This document shows positions 1-6,224 of a stretch of DNA of 12,837 nucleotides, in pieces. Numbering within the stretch: position 1 is the stretch's first letter; every line of letters starts with the position of its first letter. A program made the translations under genes and the position numbers. A model generated the notes under the pieces. The model was not told the origin of the DNA. It ran no database searches and saw only the letters and a list, made by a program, of their open reading frames with translations. The stretch spans positions 1 through 12,837 of the forward strand of contig DIWQ01000021.1 of the NCBI GenBank assembly GCA_002423555.1. The letters run 5' to 3'. Origin of the DNA: Patescibacteria group bacterium UBA6102. Lineage in GTDB: Bacteria > Patescibacteriota > Minisyncoccia > Minisyncoccales > UBA5738.

Positions 1-2
1 AC

Positions 3-161
3 GGCGATTTTTTGCCGGTTCTAAAATATTTGAGAAATCACAATAAGGAAATTCTTATTTTATCCCGCGGGCCGAGAACCGCCAGAGAAATCCGGCAATT
101 TGCCGGCGCTCATTTTCGGGATTTTGTAAGATTGGAATCGCAGATAAAATTTGAAGAGTAA
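3..161 (+). CDS. C-terminal end of an NYN (PIN-like) domain protein, 5' partial
   Basis: This is the last 52 residues of a gene that enters from the left edge and stops with TAA. It begins GDFLPVLKYLRNHNKEILIL and continues through SRGPRTAREIRQFAGAHFRD to FVRLESQIKFEE. The GDF start followed by a helix and a hydrophobic strand resembles the end of NYN/LabA-like (DUF88) domains. In that family a conserved (S)GDxDF motif carries a metal-binding acidic residue, and the fold is a PIN-like nuclease probably acting on RNA. Only the last strand-helix-strand part is visible, so catalytic competence cannot be judged. The basic SRGPRTARE segment and the tail beginning FVRLE fit small NYN proteins of Candidate Phyla bacteria as I remember them. 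The assignment rests on motif recognition over a short fragment. Confidence 0.6.
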   Translation, partial: GDFLPVLKYLRNHNKEILILSRGPRTAREIRQFAGAHFRDFVRLESQIKFEE

Positions 162-168
162 AACATTA

Positions 169-193
169 AAGCGGACATACGAGATATCCGCTT
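169..193 (+). terminator. Short hairpin after the NYN gene, possible weak terminator
   Basis: AAGCGGACAT (169-178) can pair with ATATCCGCTT (184-193) around a 5-base loop with one mismatch. It starts 8 bases after the upstream stop codon. No uninterrupted T-run follows, so it may be a transcript-end hairpin or simply a stem. Its end touches the possible -35 of the next gene. Confidence 0.3.
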
Positions 194-219
194 CACGTTT
201 AGTGATTAGATTTTATCAT
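192..219 (+). promoter_or_regulatory. Possible promoter for the 231-1244 gene
   Basis: TTCACG (192-197) and TATCAT (214-219) are separated by 16 bases and match the sigma-70 consensus at 4/6 and 5/6 positions. The ATG is only 12 bases after the -10, so the transcript would have almost no leader. No Shine-Dalgarno sequence precedes the ATG, which agrees with that but does not prove it. Confidence 0.35.
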
Positions 220-230
220 CTTAAAAAAAT

Positions 231-1244
231 ATGTCAAGCGAAACAATCAAAAACAAAGTGCTGGATTTTGCCAAATACCACAACGGGTTTGTTATCGGGT
301 TGATACTGGTGTTTTCCGGCGGCGCGGCCATTTTTGCCGCCGATCCCGGGGCACGGGAGGCGGTTCTGGGAAAAGAAATCGTCTCTCAAACCGGCGTTGA
401 CAATTCTGCGATTCTGGCCGCCGATCTGGATAATTTTGATTTTGAGATTAAAATCAATGATGTCGCCGAAGACGAAAACAGCTACTATGTGGATTATTCT
501 TTCCGGACGCTGGAAATTCAAGACAATATCTGGCAAGAGGCCCAGCGCCGGTCGTCAATGACGATTGACAAATTGTCGCTGGCCGGCAAGGATCTTGGCC
601 TCTATGTTCAGGAACAGCTGGTGCAGGTCGCGCAAAACGAGCAAAACTATTTAAAGCAGGTTCAAGCCGCCGAAACAAAAAAAGGACCCACGCAAATCGC
701 CCGCGCCGCGGAATATACCGGTTTGATCGGCTTGGTTTTGGATGCCAAGAACGCAATCTTGCCCGGCTATGACCCGGTGGTCAAACCCGCGCCGGTGGAA
801 TTAACCGTGGCGTCTCCCGACGCGCCGGAAGAAATCGCGGATGAAGGGAATGATAATTTATCATTGATAAATGATTCGGGCAATCAACCACCAAGCACTG
901 GCACCGGCGGCGGAGGCGGAGGCGGGAATAATAACTTATCATTGATAAATGAGCCCAATAACCAGCCGCCGTCCATCAATGACACCACCACCGAAGAAGC
1001 GATTATTCCGGAATCCGGACCGGCAGAACCCTCTGAAACTTCCGAAATTCCTGAACCGTCTGAAATCCCTGAATCCCCTGAACCTTCTGAATCTTCTGAA
1101 CCATCCGAGCCCTCCGCGTCTTCTGAATCTTCTGAACCCTCTGAATCTCCTGAATCTTCTGAACCCGCCGCCCCCGAACCCGAGCCCGACTCTGCGCCCG
1201 AACCGGCGCCAGAACCCGAACCCGAGTCAGAGCCGGAAAACTGA
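231..1244 (+). CDS. Single-pass membrane protein with Ser/Glu/Pro-rich C-terminal tail, unknown function
   Basis: 337 residues. A short N-terminal segment with a few Lys residues is followed by one hydrophobic segment at about 19-38 (GFVIGLILVFSGGAAIFAAD), which could be a signal anchor or a signal peptide; I see no clear AxA cleavage site. Residues about 45-190 form a mixed, mostly helical region (SYYVDYSFRTLEIQDNIWQE, then a Gln/Glu/Ala-rich stretch) that I cannot assign to a family. Residues about 205-250 hold two similar blocks (DNLSLINDSGNQPPS and NNNLSLINEPNNQPPS) around a run of seven glycines. The last about 75 residues are acidic low-complexity repeats of Ser-Glu-Pro, likely extended outside the cell. 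No sortase motif is seen. The ATG at 231 is the only early ATG, without an obvious Shine-Dalgarno. The TGA stop lies in the first unit of the heptamer array. Being close to the LamG gene suggests a surface role, which is inference. Confidence 0.8.
   Translation: MSSETIKNKVLDFAKYHNGFVIGLILVFSGGAAIFAADPGAREAVLGKEIVSQTGVDNSAILAADLDNFDFEIKINDVAEDENSYYVDYSFRTLEIQDNIWQEAQRRSSMTIDKLSLAGKDLGLYVQEQLVQVAQNEQNYLKQVQAAETKKGPTQIARAAEYTGLIGLVLDAKNAILPGYDPVVKPAPVELTVASPDAPEEIADEGNDNLSLINDSGNQPPSTGTGGGGGGGNNNLSLINEPNNQPPSINDTTTEEAIIPESGPAEPSETSEIPEPSEIPESPEPSESSEPSEPSASSESSEPSESPESSEPAAPEPEPDSAPEPAPEPEPESEPEN
847..970 (+). repeat. Two similar coding blocks containing the TTATCA/TGATAA repeat
   Basis: The blocks around 852-874 and 929-951 both contain TTATCATTGATAAATGA, a near-palindrome built from one inverted and one direct heptamer. 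Read in frame they give NLSLIND and NLSLINE, followed by a similar (N)NQPPS segment. They flank a GGC/GGA-rich run coding for seven glycines. The same unit forms the intergenic arrays nearby, so the repeat has entered coding sequence here. Confidence 0.75.
1018..1240 (+). repeat. Coding low-complexity repeat (Ser-Glu-Pro tail)
   Basis: Nine-base variants of TCTGAACCT/TCTGAATCT are repeated in frame, giving strings such as EPSESSEPSEPS, and pass into EPEPDSAPEPAPEPEPESEP. The composition is Pro, Glu, Ser and Ala only, very acidic. Such repeats are prone to slippage, so the length may vary between strains. Confidence 0.75.
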
Positions 1245-1409
1245 TAACTGATAACTGATAACTGATAACTGATAACTGATAATTGATAATTGATAAGTGA
1301 TAATTGATAAGTGATAAATGATAATTGATAAGTGATAATTGATAAATTATCATTGATAAATTATTAATTATTAATGATAAAATTATCAATTATAAGTTAT
1401 AAATTATGG
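1241..1409 (+). repeat. Heptanucleotide array, NTGATAA, filling the gap between two genes
   Basis: Fifteen consecutive 7-base units with constant TGATAA and variable first base run without interruption from 1241 to 1345. First bases in order are C six times, then T, T, G, T, G, A, T, G, T. An inverted unit ATTATCA (1346-1352), another TTGATAA and degenerate units (ATTATTA twice, ATGATAA, ATTATCA, ATTATAA, GTTATAA) continue, with one 1-base slip at 1381, to ATTATGG at 1403-1409, which contains the next gene's ATG. The TGA stop of the previous gene (1242-1244) is in the first unit. The identical C-units at the left end suggest the newest expansion is there. Confidence 0.93.
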
Positions 1410-1906
1410 GAGACGAATATGAAAATTACCGCACCGCCGACGGCACGATAGACTGGGGAAAATATTATATCGAGAAAGCCGCCAATGATCAGTTATCAAT
1501 TATCAATGATCAATCAAGAAAATCAAAACTGCTGGAAGAACTGTCAATCTACCGCCTTGCCGATGATTTTTCCGATCAAGTTTGGGATTTGATTGTCAAA
1601 TGGAATTTCTTTGAAAAGAAAACACTGGGCGATCAATTCGTGCGCGCGGCCGATTCCATTGCCGCCAACATTGCCGAGGGCTACGGCCGGTATTTTTTCG
1701 GCGAATATCGCGTGTTTCTGTATTACGCGCGCGGATCCCTGTATGAATGCAAGCTGTGGCTGGAGAAAACGCGCAAGCGATCATTGGCCAGCGATGATCT
1801 ATACCAAGAAATGCAAAAAATGCTGGAAGAGCTGGCGGTGGAAATTAATAAGGTGATCAAAATCGTCAAAGGCGAGCAGGCGAAGTGGAAGGGCAGGAGT
1901 TGGTGA
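1406..1906 (+). CDS. Four-helix-bundle (S23-like) protein with N-terminal extension
   Basis: 166 residues. From about residue 48 the protein matches the four-helix-bundle / 23S rRNA intervening-sequence protein family: YRLADDFSDQVWDLIVKW, then LGDQFVRAADSIAANIAEGY and EYRVFLYYARGSLYECKLWL, then a Leu/Glu-rich last helix. The family is typically about 115-125 residues, forms oligomeric helical bundles, and its molecular role is unclear; some relatives (Avd) help reverse transcriptases of diversity-generating retroelements. Here about 45 extra residues precede the fold, including NDQLSIINDQS (27-37), encoded by inverted heptamer repeats at 1484-1516. Residues DGTIDWGKYY just before it do not look repeat-derived. 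ATG 1406 is the only ATG before the fold and has no Shine-Dalgarno, so a non-ATG downstream start is possible. The stop TGA (1904-1906) is inside the next heptamer array. No reverse transcriptase is in the window. Confidence 0.85.
   Translation: MGDEYENYRTADGTIDWGKYYIEKAANDQLSIINDQSRKSKLLEELSIYRLADDFSDQVWDLIVKWNFFEKKTLGDQFVRAADSIAANIAEGYGRYFFGEYRVFLYYARGSLYECKLWLEKTRKRSLASDDLYQEMQKMLEELAVEINKVIKIVKGEQAKWKGRSW
1484..1516 (+). repeat. Heptamer-like insertion in the four-helix-bundle gene
   Basis: GTTATCAATTATCA is followed by ATGATCAATCA. In frame this reads QLSIINDQS, the peptide typical of the TTATCAN orientation. It lies upstream of the conserved fold, in the extra N-terminal region. Confidence 0.7.
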
Positions 1907-2037
1907 TAAGCGATAAGCGATAAATAATAAATAATAATTGATAATTAATAATTGATAAGTGATAATTGATAAATATAATAATTGATAAGTGATAAATGAT
2001 AAATTATCATTGATCAATTATCAATTATCGGTGATAA
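1903..2037 (+). repeat. Second heptanucleotide array, between the four-helix-bundle and LamG genes
   Basis: Units from GTGATAA (1903-1909) keep a 7-base phase for ten copies up to 1972: GCGATAA twice, ATAATAA twice, TTGATAA, TTAATAA, TTGATAA, GTGATAA, TTGATAA. A 9-base irregular stretch follows. The phase resumes at 1982 with TTGATAA, GTGATAA, ATGATAA, then flips to ATTATCA, TTGATCA, ATTATCA, ATTATCG and ends with GTGATAA (2031-2037). The stop codon of the upstream gene is in the first unit. The LamG gene's Shine-Dalgarno follows within 6 bases. It is more degenerate than the first array. Confidence 0.9.
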
Positions 2038-2042
2038 TCGGC

Positions 2043-2047
2043 AAGGG
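2043..2047 (+). promoter_or_regulatory. Ribosome binding site of the LamG gene
   Basis: AAGGG lies 3 bases before ATG 2051, close but purine-rich enough to act as a Shine-Dalgarno. It is one of the few recognisable Shine-Dalgarno-like sites in the window and supports the start that includes the repeat-encoded N-terminus. Confidence 0.5.
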
Positions 2048-2050
2048 AAA

Positions 2051-5000
2051 ATGCAATTCAAAATTCCAAAATTCGGGTTCAAATCCAAAAAACGCGGCAA
2101 CGCCGCCGGTTTTTTTGGCGCCAAATTATCATTTATCAGTAATCATTTATCAATTATCAGCAATAAGTTATCCCAAAATAATCATTTATCAATTATCAAT
2201 GATAAATTATCCAAAAAACGGATCAATTATAAATTATCAATCTTCGGCAAAAAACTAATTATCAATTATAAATTATTGATTGCCGTCGGCGTCTTGGCGT
2301 TGGCGGCCACCGGCGGGACGCTGGCGCTTAACGGGTTTTTTGGGGGCGGGGCGGCGATTCCCGAGGACACGATGACGCGGGGGCTGGTGGGATATTGGAG
2401 TTTTGATGAAGGCGGCGGCACCATCGCCCGCGACGCCAGCGGCAACAACAACCACGGCACCCTCACCAACGGCCCAAAGTGGACGCAGGGCAAGAGCGGC
2501 GGCGCCCTGCAATTCGACGGCAAGGATGATTATGTAAGCGTTGCAAGCAATACAAATTTGAATATGGGAGCCAATCAGGATTTTACGATTGAAACTTGGA
2601 TTAAATATTCAAATAATCCTTCTTATCACATAGTAGCTGGAAAATATTGCGACATAATAACGGCTGGATATTGGCTCGATGTTCAAGGGAATAATATAAG
2701 ATTAAGAGTAAGCGATGCAGGAGGAAATTATGTTGATACTATTACAACAGCTCAATATAATGATAATAAGTGGCATCATGTTATGGCAATTGCCGATAGA
2801 GATGGTTTAGCTTATATATACATTGACGGCAATCAGGTAAAATCAAATGATATTTCTTCTGAAAATGGAGATACGGGCACGGGCGCATTTTCAATAGGTC
2901 GTCCATATGACAGGAATTATGCCTATTTCAATGGACAAATTGATGAATTGCGCATTTATAATCGGGCGTTGAGCGAAGAAGAAGTGCGGTATCACTACAA
3001 TCATGGGGGGCCGGTGGCGTATTGGGATATGGATGAAGGAAGCGGTACAGTGTTGAACGACAAATCGGGCAACGGCAACGATGGCACGATTTCGGGCGCG
3101 ACTTGGACGCAGGGAAAATACGGCTCGGCCTTGAGCTTTGACGGCACGGATGATTATGCGCAAGCAACGGTTTCTCAAACCAAAACCGCCTATTCCTTGT
3201 GGGTGAAAAATGGCGCAAATTGGGAGCACGTTGTTAATAATAACGGAACCTATTATGTCAACGGCGCGCCGGGAACGCCAACCTCCTATCCGGTCTATGT
3301 TTCCGGTAGTACGGTGCAAGTCGGCAAAAGCGGCGCGTCAACTTTTGTTAATTGCGAGATTGACGAGGTGAAGATTTATGATTACGCGCGGACAGAGGAG
3401 GAGATACGGCTGGATTACAATGCCGGGGTGGCCACGCATTTGGGGCCCAGCGGCAAGACTTGCAGTGAGGATCCGGCCGGCTGTATGGATTTTGGCCTGG
3501 CCGGCCATTGGGATATGGATGAGGGAAGCGGGTCGGTGATCAATGATAAGTCGGGCAACAACAACCACGGCACCCTTGCCAACGGCCCCCAGTGGACCAA
3601 AGGCAAATCCGGCACCGCCCTGCAATTTGACGGCAAGGATGATTATGTGGATGCGGGGAATGGCAGTAGTTTGAACATTACAGACAGCATTACTCTTGAG
3701 GCATGGGTTTTTATGGACTATACGGGTAGTAAAAATTCGGATTTGGGTTTTATAGCAAAAGAAAGCAGTTATTTGCTTTATGATACCTGGGGGGAGTTAA
3801 GAGTGATGTCGGCTTTTTGGATAGACGGAGCTTGGCGGCATAGTACTTCAACCGGTGTAAATTCCAACCAGTGGTATCATTTGGTAACCACATATTCTTC
3901 GTTGGACAGAACAATAAGGTTCTATATTGATGGCAACGAAGTCGCCCCGGTAGTGCTTTCGGGATTGTCTGCCTATAGCCTTAATATTAGTGCTAATAAT
4001 GTTCATCTTGGTAACGGAACATTAGGAAAGAAGAATCGGGTTGATGAAGCACGGATTTATAATAGAGTTTTGACGGCGGAGGAGGTGAGGTATCATTACA
4101 ACCACGGCGGGCCGGTGGCTTATTGGGATATGGATGAGGGGTCGGGATTAAAGATCAATGACAAATCGGGCAACGGCAACGATGGCACGATTTCGGGCGC
4201 CACCTGGACTCAAGGCAAGCACGGCAGTGCCTTGAGCTTTGACGGAAGTAATGATTACGCGATTGTGCCTCATAATGATTCTTTGGGTATTGTGGCCGAT
4301 ATTACCATTGGAGCGTGGATTAAAAAGAACAATCCCGATATCAGAAACGATATTGTTTATAAAACTACGGGAGGGTATAGTTTTATGACGCATTACACCG
4401 ATAGGGCGCTATATTTTCAAGCTCAGGATAGCGGTGGTGTATGGCGTGCGGTCTCAAGTAATAGCAATGCGATTGTTGACAGCGATTGGCACTATGTGGC
4501 GGTTACCTACAGCCGGCCGGATGTTGTTTTTTATGTTGATGGTAAATATTGGGGCACGGCAAGCCGCGATTATGATATGAAGTCAACAAGCGGCAGTCTT
4601 TATGTTGGTTCAATGGCGAGCACTAATTATTTCAATGGCCAGATTGATGAGGTGAAGATTTATGACTATGCGCGGACAGAGGAGGAGATTCGGCTGGATT
4701 ACAATGCCGGGCTGGCAACGCATTTGGGGCCCAGCGGCAAGACTTGCAGTGAGGACCCGGCCGGCTGTATGGATTATGGCCTGGCCGGCCATTGGGATAT
4801 GGACGAAGGAAGCGGATCAATGATAAATGATAAGTCGGGCAACAACAATCACGGCACCCTCACTAACGGCCCCAAATGGACCAAAGGCAAATCCGGCGGC
4901 GCCCTGCAATTTGACGGCAAAGATGACTATGTGAGTGTTGCCGATAGCGACAGTTTAACTTTTGGGAACGGCGTTGCCGATAGTGGGTTTAGTATAGAAA

Positions 5001-6043
5001 GCTGGGTGAGGTATGACGTGATTGGAGCGGGCCACTCATTACTGATTGCCCAAAAAAACAACGAATATGCTTTAACTAATAATAATTGGCTAAGGCTTTA
5101 TCTTTATGATCGTAGTACTGGCGGTATTTTGGCCAGAGATGCTATTTATCTTGTAAATACATACAAAAAAGGTGAATGGATACATCTAATCGTTACTTAT
5201 GATGGTAGTGCGTTATCTAGCGGAATAAAATTTTATTTAGACGGAAAACTTTATAATGGTGGTACTCCAGCAGGATCATCGGGTACATATGTTTCCATGG
5301 AAAATACTGCAGATAATTTAGAAATTGCGTATCCAGGGACAGATGCAGCACTTGACGGGGTGAAAATCTATAATCGGGCGTTGAGTGCCGAGGAGGTGAG
5401 GTATCATTATAATCAGGGGAAGCCGGTGGGGTATTGGGCGTTTGATGAGGGGGAAGGGACGCGGGCGTTTGATGTTTCGGGGAACAACAACACCGGGGTT
5501 TTGACCAACGGCCCGACTTGGGTGGAAGGCAAGCACGGCAGTGCCTTGAGCTTTGACGGCACGGACGATTCTGTGAGTTGTCCTGGTGGTAATTTGGCGT
5601 TGACCGGCGATCTGACAATTTCTGCATGGATAAAATTAAATTCCACCTCCGGCTATCATTGGATAGTTTCAAAAAATTATACTAAGGAATATACATTTGG
5701 AACTCACAATAGCGAACTCAGATTTTATCATGGAGACGGCAGTTATTATGCGTCAGATAGTTTGAATGCCGGGTTATCTTCAAATAATTGGTACTATGTT
5801 TCTGTTTCACGAGATACAGATCAGAAAAAAGTAAAATTTTATGTTAACGGCAAATATATTTCGGAGTGGAATTATACCAACGACATAACATCATCAACGC
5901 AGATGGTAAAAATTGGTACAAGAAGCGACGATTACAGTTGGTTTGACGGATTTATTGACGAGGTGAAGGTCTATAACTACGCGCGGACGGCGGAGCAGAT
6001 AATGCAGGATTACAATGCAGGAGTTGCCACACATTTGAAATAG
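2051..6043 (+). CDS. Large membrane-anchored protein with six LamG (concanavalin A-like) domains
   Basis: 1330 residues. A basic N-terminal region (1-68), largely encoded by heptamer repeats, precedes one membrane segment at about 69-97 (LLIAVGVLALAATGGTLAL) and a Gly-rich hinge. Six LamG domains (LamG_3-like, concanavalin fold, usually sugar or protein binding) follow at about 112-317, 319-460, 482-684, 687-887, 910-1121 and 1124-1324. Each opens with a YW/HW-x-(M/F)DEG motif, then SGN(N/G)N and SALSFDG or GALQFDG, and closes with DE(V/L)KIY-type strand plus YNRALSEEEVRYHYN or YDYARTEEEIRLDYN. Types alternate A-B-A-B-A-B. The second domain is short (about 140 versus about 200 residues). Two near-identical linkers carry CSEDPAGC, a possible disulfide loop. 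Domains are expected outside the cell, with adhesion or glycan binding likely; no catalytic motif is seen. A REP-like palindrome starts 5-12 bases after the TAG stop. Confidence 0.92.
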   Translation: MQFKIPKFGFKSKKRGNAAGFFGAKLSFISNHLSIISNKLSQNNHLSIINDKLSKKRINYKLSIFGKKLIINYKLLIAVGVLALAATGGTLALNGFFGGGAAIPEDTMTRGLVGYWSFDEGGGTIARDASGNNNHGTLTNGPKWTQGKSGGALQFDGKDDYVSVASNTNLNMGANQDFTIETWIKYSNNPSYHIVAGKYCDIITAGYWLDVQGNNIRLRVSDAGGNYVDTITTAQYNDNKWHHVMAIADRDGLAYIYIDGNQVKSNDISSENGDTGTGAFSIGRPYDRNYAYFNGQIDELRIYNRALSEEEVRYHYNHGGPVAYWDMDEGSGTVLNDKSGNGNDGTISGATWTQGKYGSALSFDGTDDYAQATVSQTKTAYSLWVKNGANWEHVVNNNGTYYVNGAPGTPTSYPVYVSGSTVQVGKSGASTFVNCEIDEVKIYDYARTEEEIRLDYNAGVATHLGPSGKTCSEDPAGCMDFGLAGHWDMDEGSGSVINDKSGNNNHGTLANGPQWTKGKSGTALQFDGKDDYVDAGNGSSLNITDSITLEAWVFMDYTGSKNSDLGFIAKESSYLLYDTWGELRVMSAFWIDGAWRHSTSTGVNSNQWYHLVTTYSSLDRTIRFYIDGNEVAPVVLSGLSAYSLNISANNVHLGNGTLGKKNRVDEARIYNRVLTAEEVRYHYNHGGPVAYWDMDEGSGLKINDKSGNGNDGTISGATWTQGKHGSALSFDGSNDYAIVPHNDSLGIVADITIGAWIKKNNPDIRNDIVYKTTGGYSFMTHYTDRALYFQAQDSGGVWRAVSSNSNAIVDSDWHYVAVTYSRPDVVFYVDGKYWGTASRDYDMKSTSGSLYVGSMASTNYFNGQIDEVKIYDYARTEEEIRLDYNAGLATHLGPSGKTCSEDPAGCMDYGLAGHWDMDEGSGSMINDKSGNNNHGTLTNGPKWTKGKSGGALQFDGKDDYVSVADSDSLTFGNGVADSGFSIESWVRYDVIGAGHSLLIAQKNNEYALTNNNWLRLYLYDRSTGGILARDAIYLVNTYKKGEWIHLIVTYDGSALSSGIKFYLDGKLYNGGTPAGSSGTYVSMENTADNLEIAYPGTDAALDGVKIYNRALSAEEVRYHYNQGKPVGYWAFDEGEGTRAFDVSGNNNTGVLTNGPTWVEGKHGSALSFDGTDDSVSCPGGNLALTGDLTISAWIKLNSTSGYHWIVSKNYTKEYTFGTHNSELRFYHGDGSYYASDSLNAGLSSNNWYYVSVSRDTDQKKVKFYVNGKYISEWNYTNDITSSTQMVKIGTRSDDYSWFDGFIDEVKVYNYARTAEQIMQDYNAGVATHLK
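2125..2280 (+). repeat. Heptamer repeats read as protein at the LamG N-terminus
   Basis: Seven phased units (ATTATCA, TTTATCA, GTAATCA, TTTATCA, ATTATCA, GCAATAA, GTTATCC) cover 2125-2173, and four more (TTTATCA, ATTATCA, ATGATAA, ATTATCC) cover 2185-2212. Degenerate pieces ATTATAA and ATTATCAA continue to about 2280. Because 7 is not a multiple of 3, three units make a 21-base period, giving 7-residue peptide such as HLSIISN. The orientation is mainly TTATCA, which lacks stops, opposite to the intergenic arrays. The last pieces code for LIINYKLL, the entry to the membrane segment. Confidence 0.85.
3365..3578 (+). repeat. Long direct repeat in the LamG gene, copy 1
   Basis: About 214 bases from GAGGTGAAGATTTATGA through the CSEDPAGC linker to the start of the third LamG domain are nearly identical to 4649-4862. 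The repeat crosses a domain boundary: end of a B domain, linker, start of an A domain. Confidence 0.8.
4649..4862 (+). repeat. Long direct repeat in the LamG gene, copy 2
   Basis: This is the partner of 3365-3578, with scattered, mostly synonymous differences. One local change gives ATGATAAATGATAA (4818-4833 region), two tandem heptamer units coding for MINDK where copy 1 codes for VINDK. Confidence 0.8.
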
Positions 6044-6046
6044 AAT

Positions 6047-6127
6047 GCTTTAAAGGGGTCGCACCCTTTTGATTACAAAAGGGAACGACCCCGTGGAACG
6101 ACCCCGTTGACCCCGTGGAACGACCCT
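6047..6127 (+). repeat. REP-like palindrome, family 1, copy 1
   Basis: GGGGTCG (6055-6061) pairs with CGACCCC (6086-6092), and inside it CCCTTTTG (6064-6071) pairs with CAAAAGGG (6076-6083) around loop ATTA, with only a CA/AA internal loop between the stems. The right part is followed by iterated pieces of the right arm, GTGGAACGACCCC, GTTGACCCC and GTGGAACGACCCT. It begins just after the LamG stop codon. No T-run follows, so it is not a standard terminator, though it could stabilise the mRNA end. Copies lie at 6898 and 8158 in the same orientation. Confidence 0.85.
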
Positions 6128-6138
6128 ATGCGAGGCTC

Positions 6139-6180
6139 GCGAAGGTCTAACCTTCGCATTAACGAAGGTTAGACCTTCGC
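6139..6180. repeat. Perfect 18-bp palindrome containing GGTCTAACC
   Basis: GCGAAGGTCTAACCTTCG (6139-6156) is exactly complementary to CGAAGGTTAGACCTTCGC (6163-6180), with loop CATTAA. Each arm is itself a palindrome, CGAAGGT-CTA-ACCTTCG, so a cloverleaf or cruciform is possible. A small hairpin, GCGAG-G-CTCGC, lies next to it at 6130-6140. A degraded half copy is at 6716-6739. Confidence 0.85.
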
Positions 6181-6190
6181 TTTGGATGGT

Positions 6191-6218
6191 TTGCTTTTTT
6201 GCGGATCGGCTGTATTAT
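6191..6218 (+). promoter_or_regulatory. Possible promoter of hicBA
   Basis: TTGCTT (6191-6196) and TATTAT (6213-6218) are 16 bases apart. The -10 matches 5/6 and the -35 is weak (3/6). ATG 6225 is 7 bases past the -10, so a transcript from here would be leaderless. Confidence 0.4.
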
Positions 6219-6224
6219 GCAAAT

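Noticed and set aside
1003..1389. Minus-strand open frame with LSLINYH/LSVISYQ repeats
   Set aside because: It is the reverse reading of the heptamer array and the SEP-coding DNA. The repeat is stop-free in this orientation by its composition, which makes a false open frame; no start signal or family pattern is present.
1241..2037. CRISPR array
   Set aside because: Units are 7 bases and contiguous, without unique spacers of 25-40 bases, and no cas gene is present.
1406..6043. Diversity-generating retroelement with Avd-like protein and variable LamG
   Set aside because: No reverse transcriptase and no template/variable repeat pair was seen; the domain cores vary over hundreds of bases, not at adenine positions in one short repeat. 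It could only be reconsidered if a reverse transcriptase lies outside the window.
6044..6127. Terminator of the LamG gene
   Set aside because: The palindrome is strong but no T-run follows, and the same element occurs between modules in one orientation, so it is better described as a repeat element.
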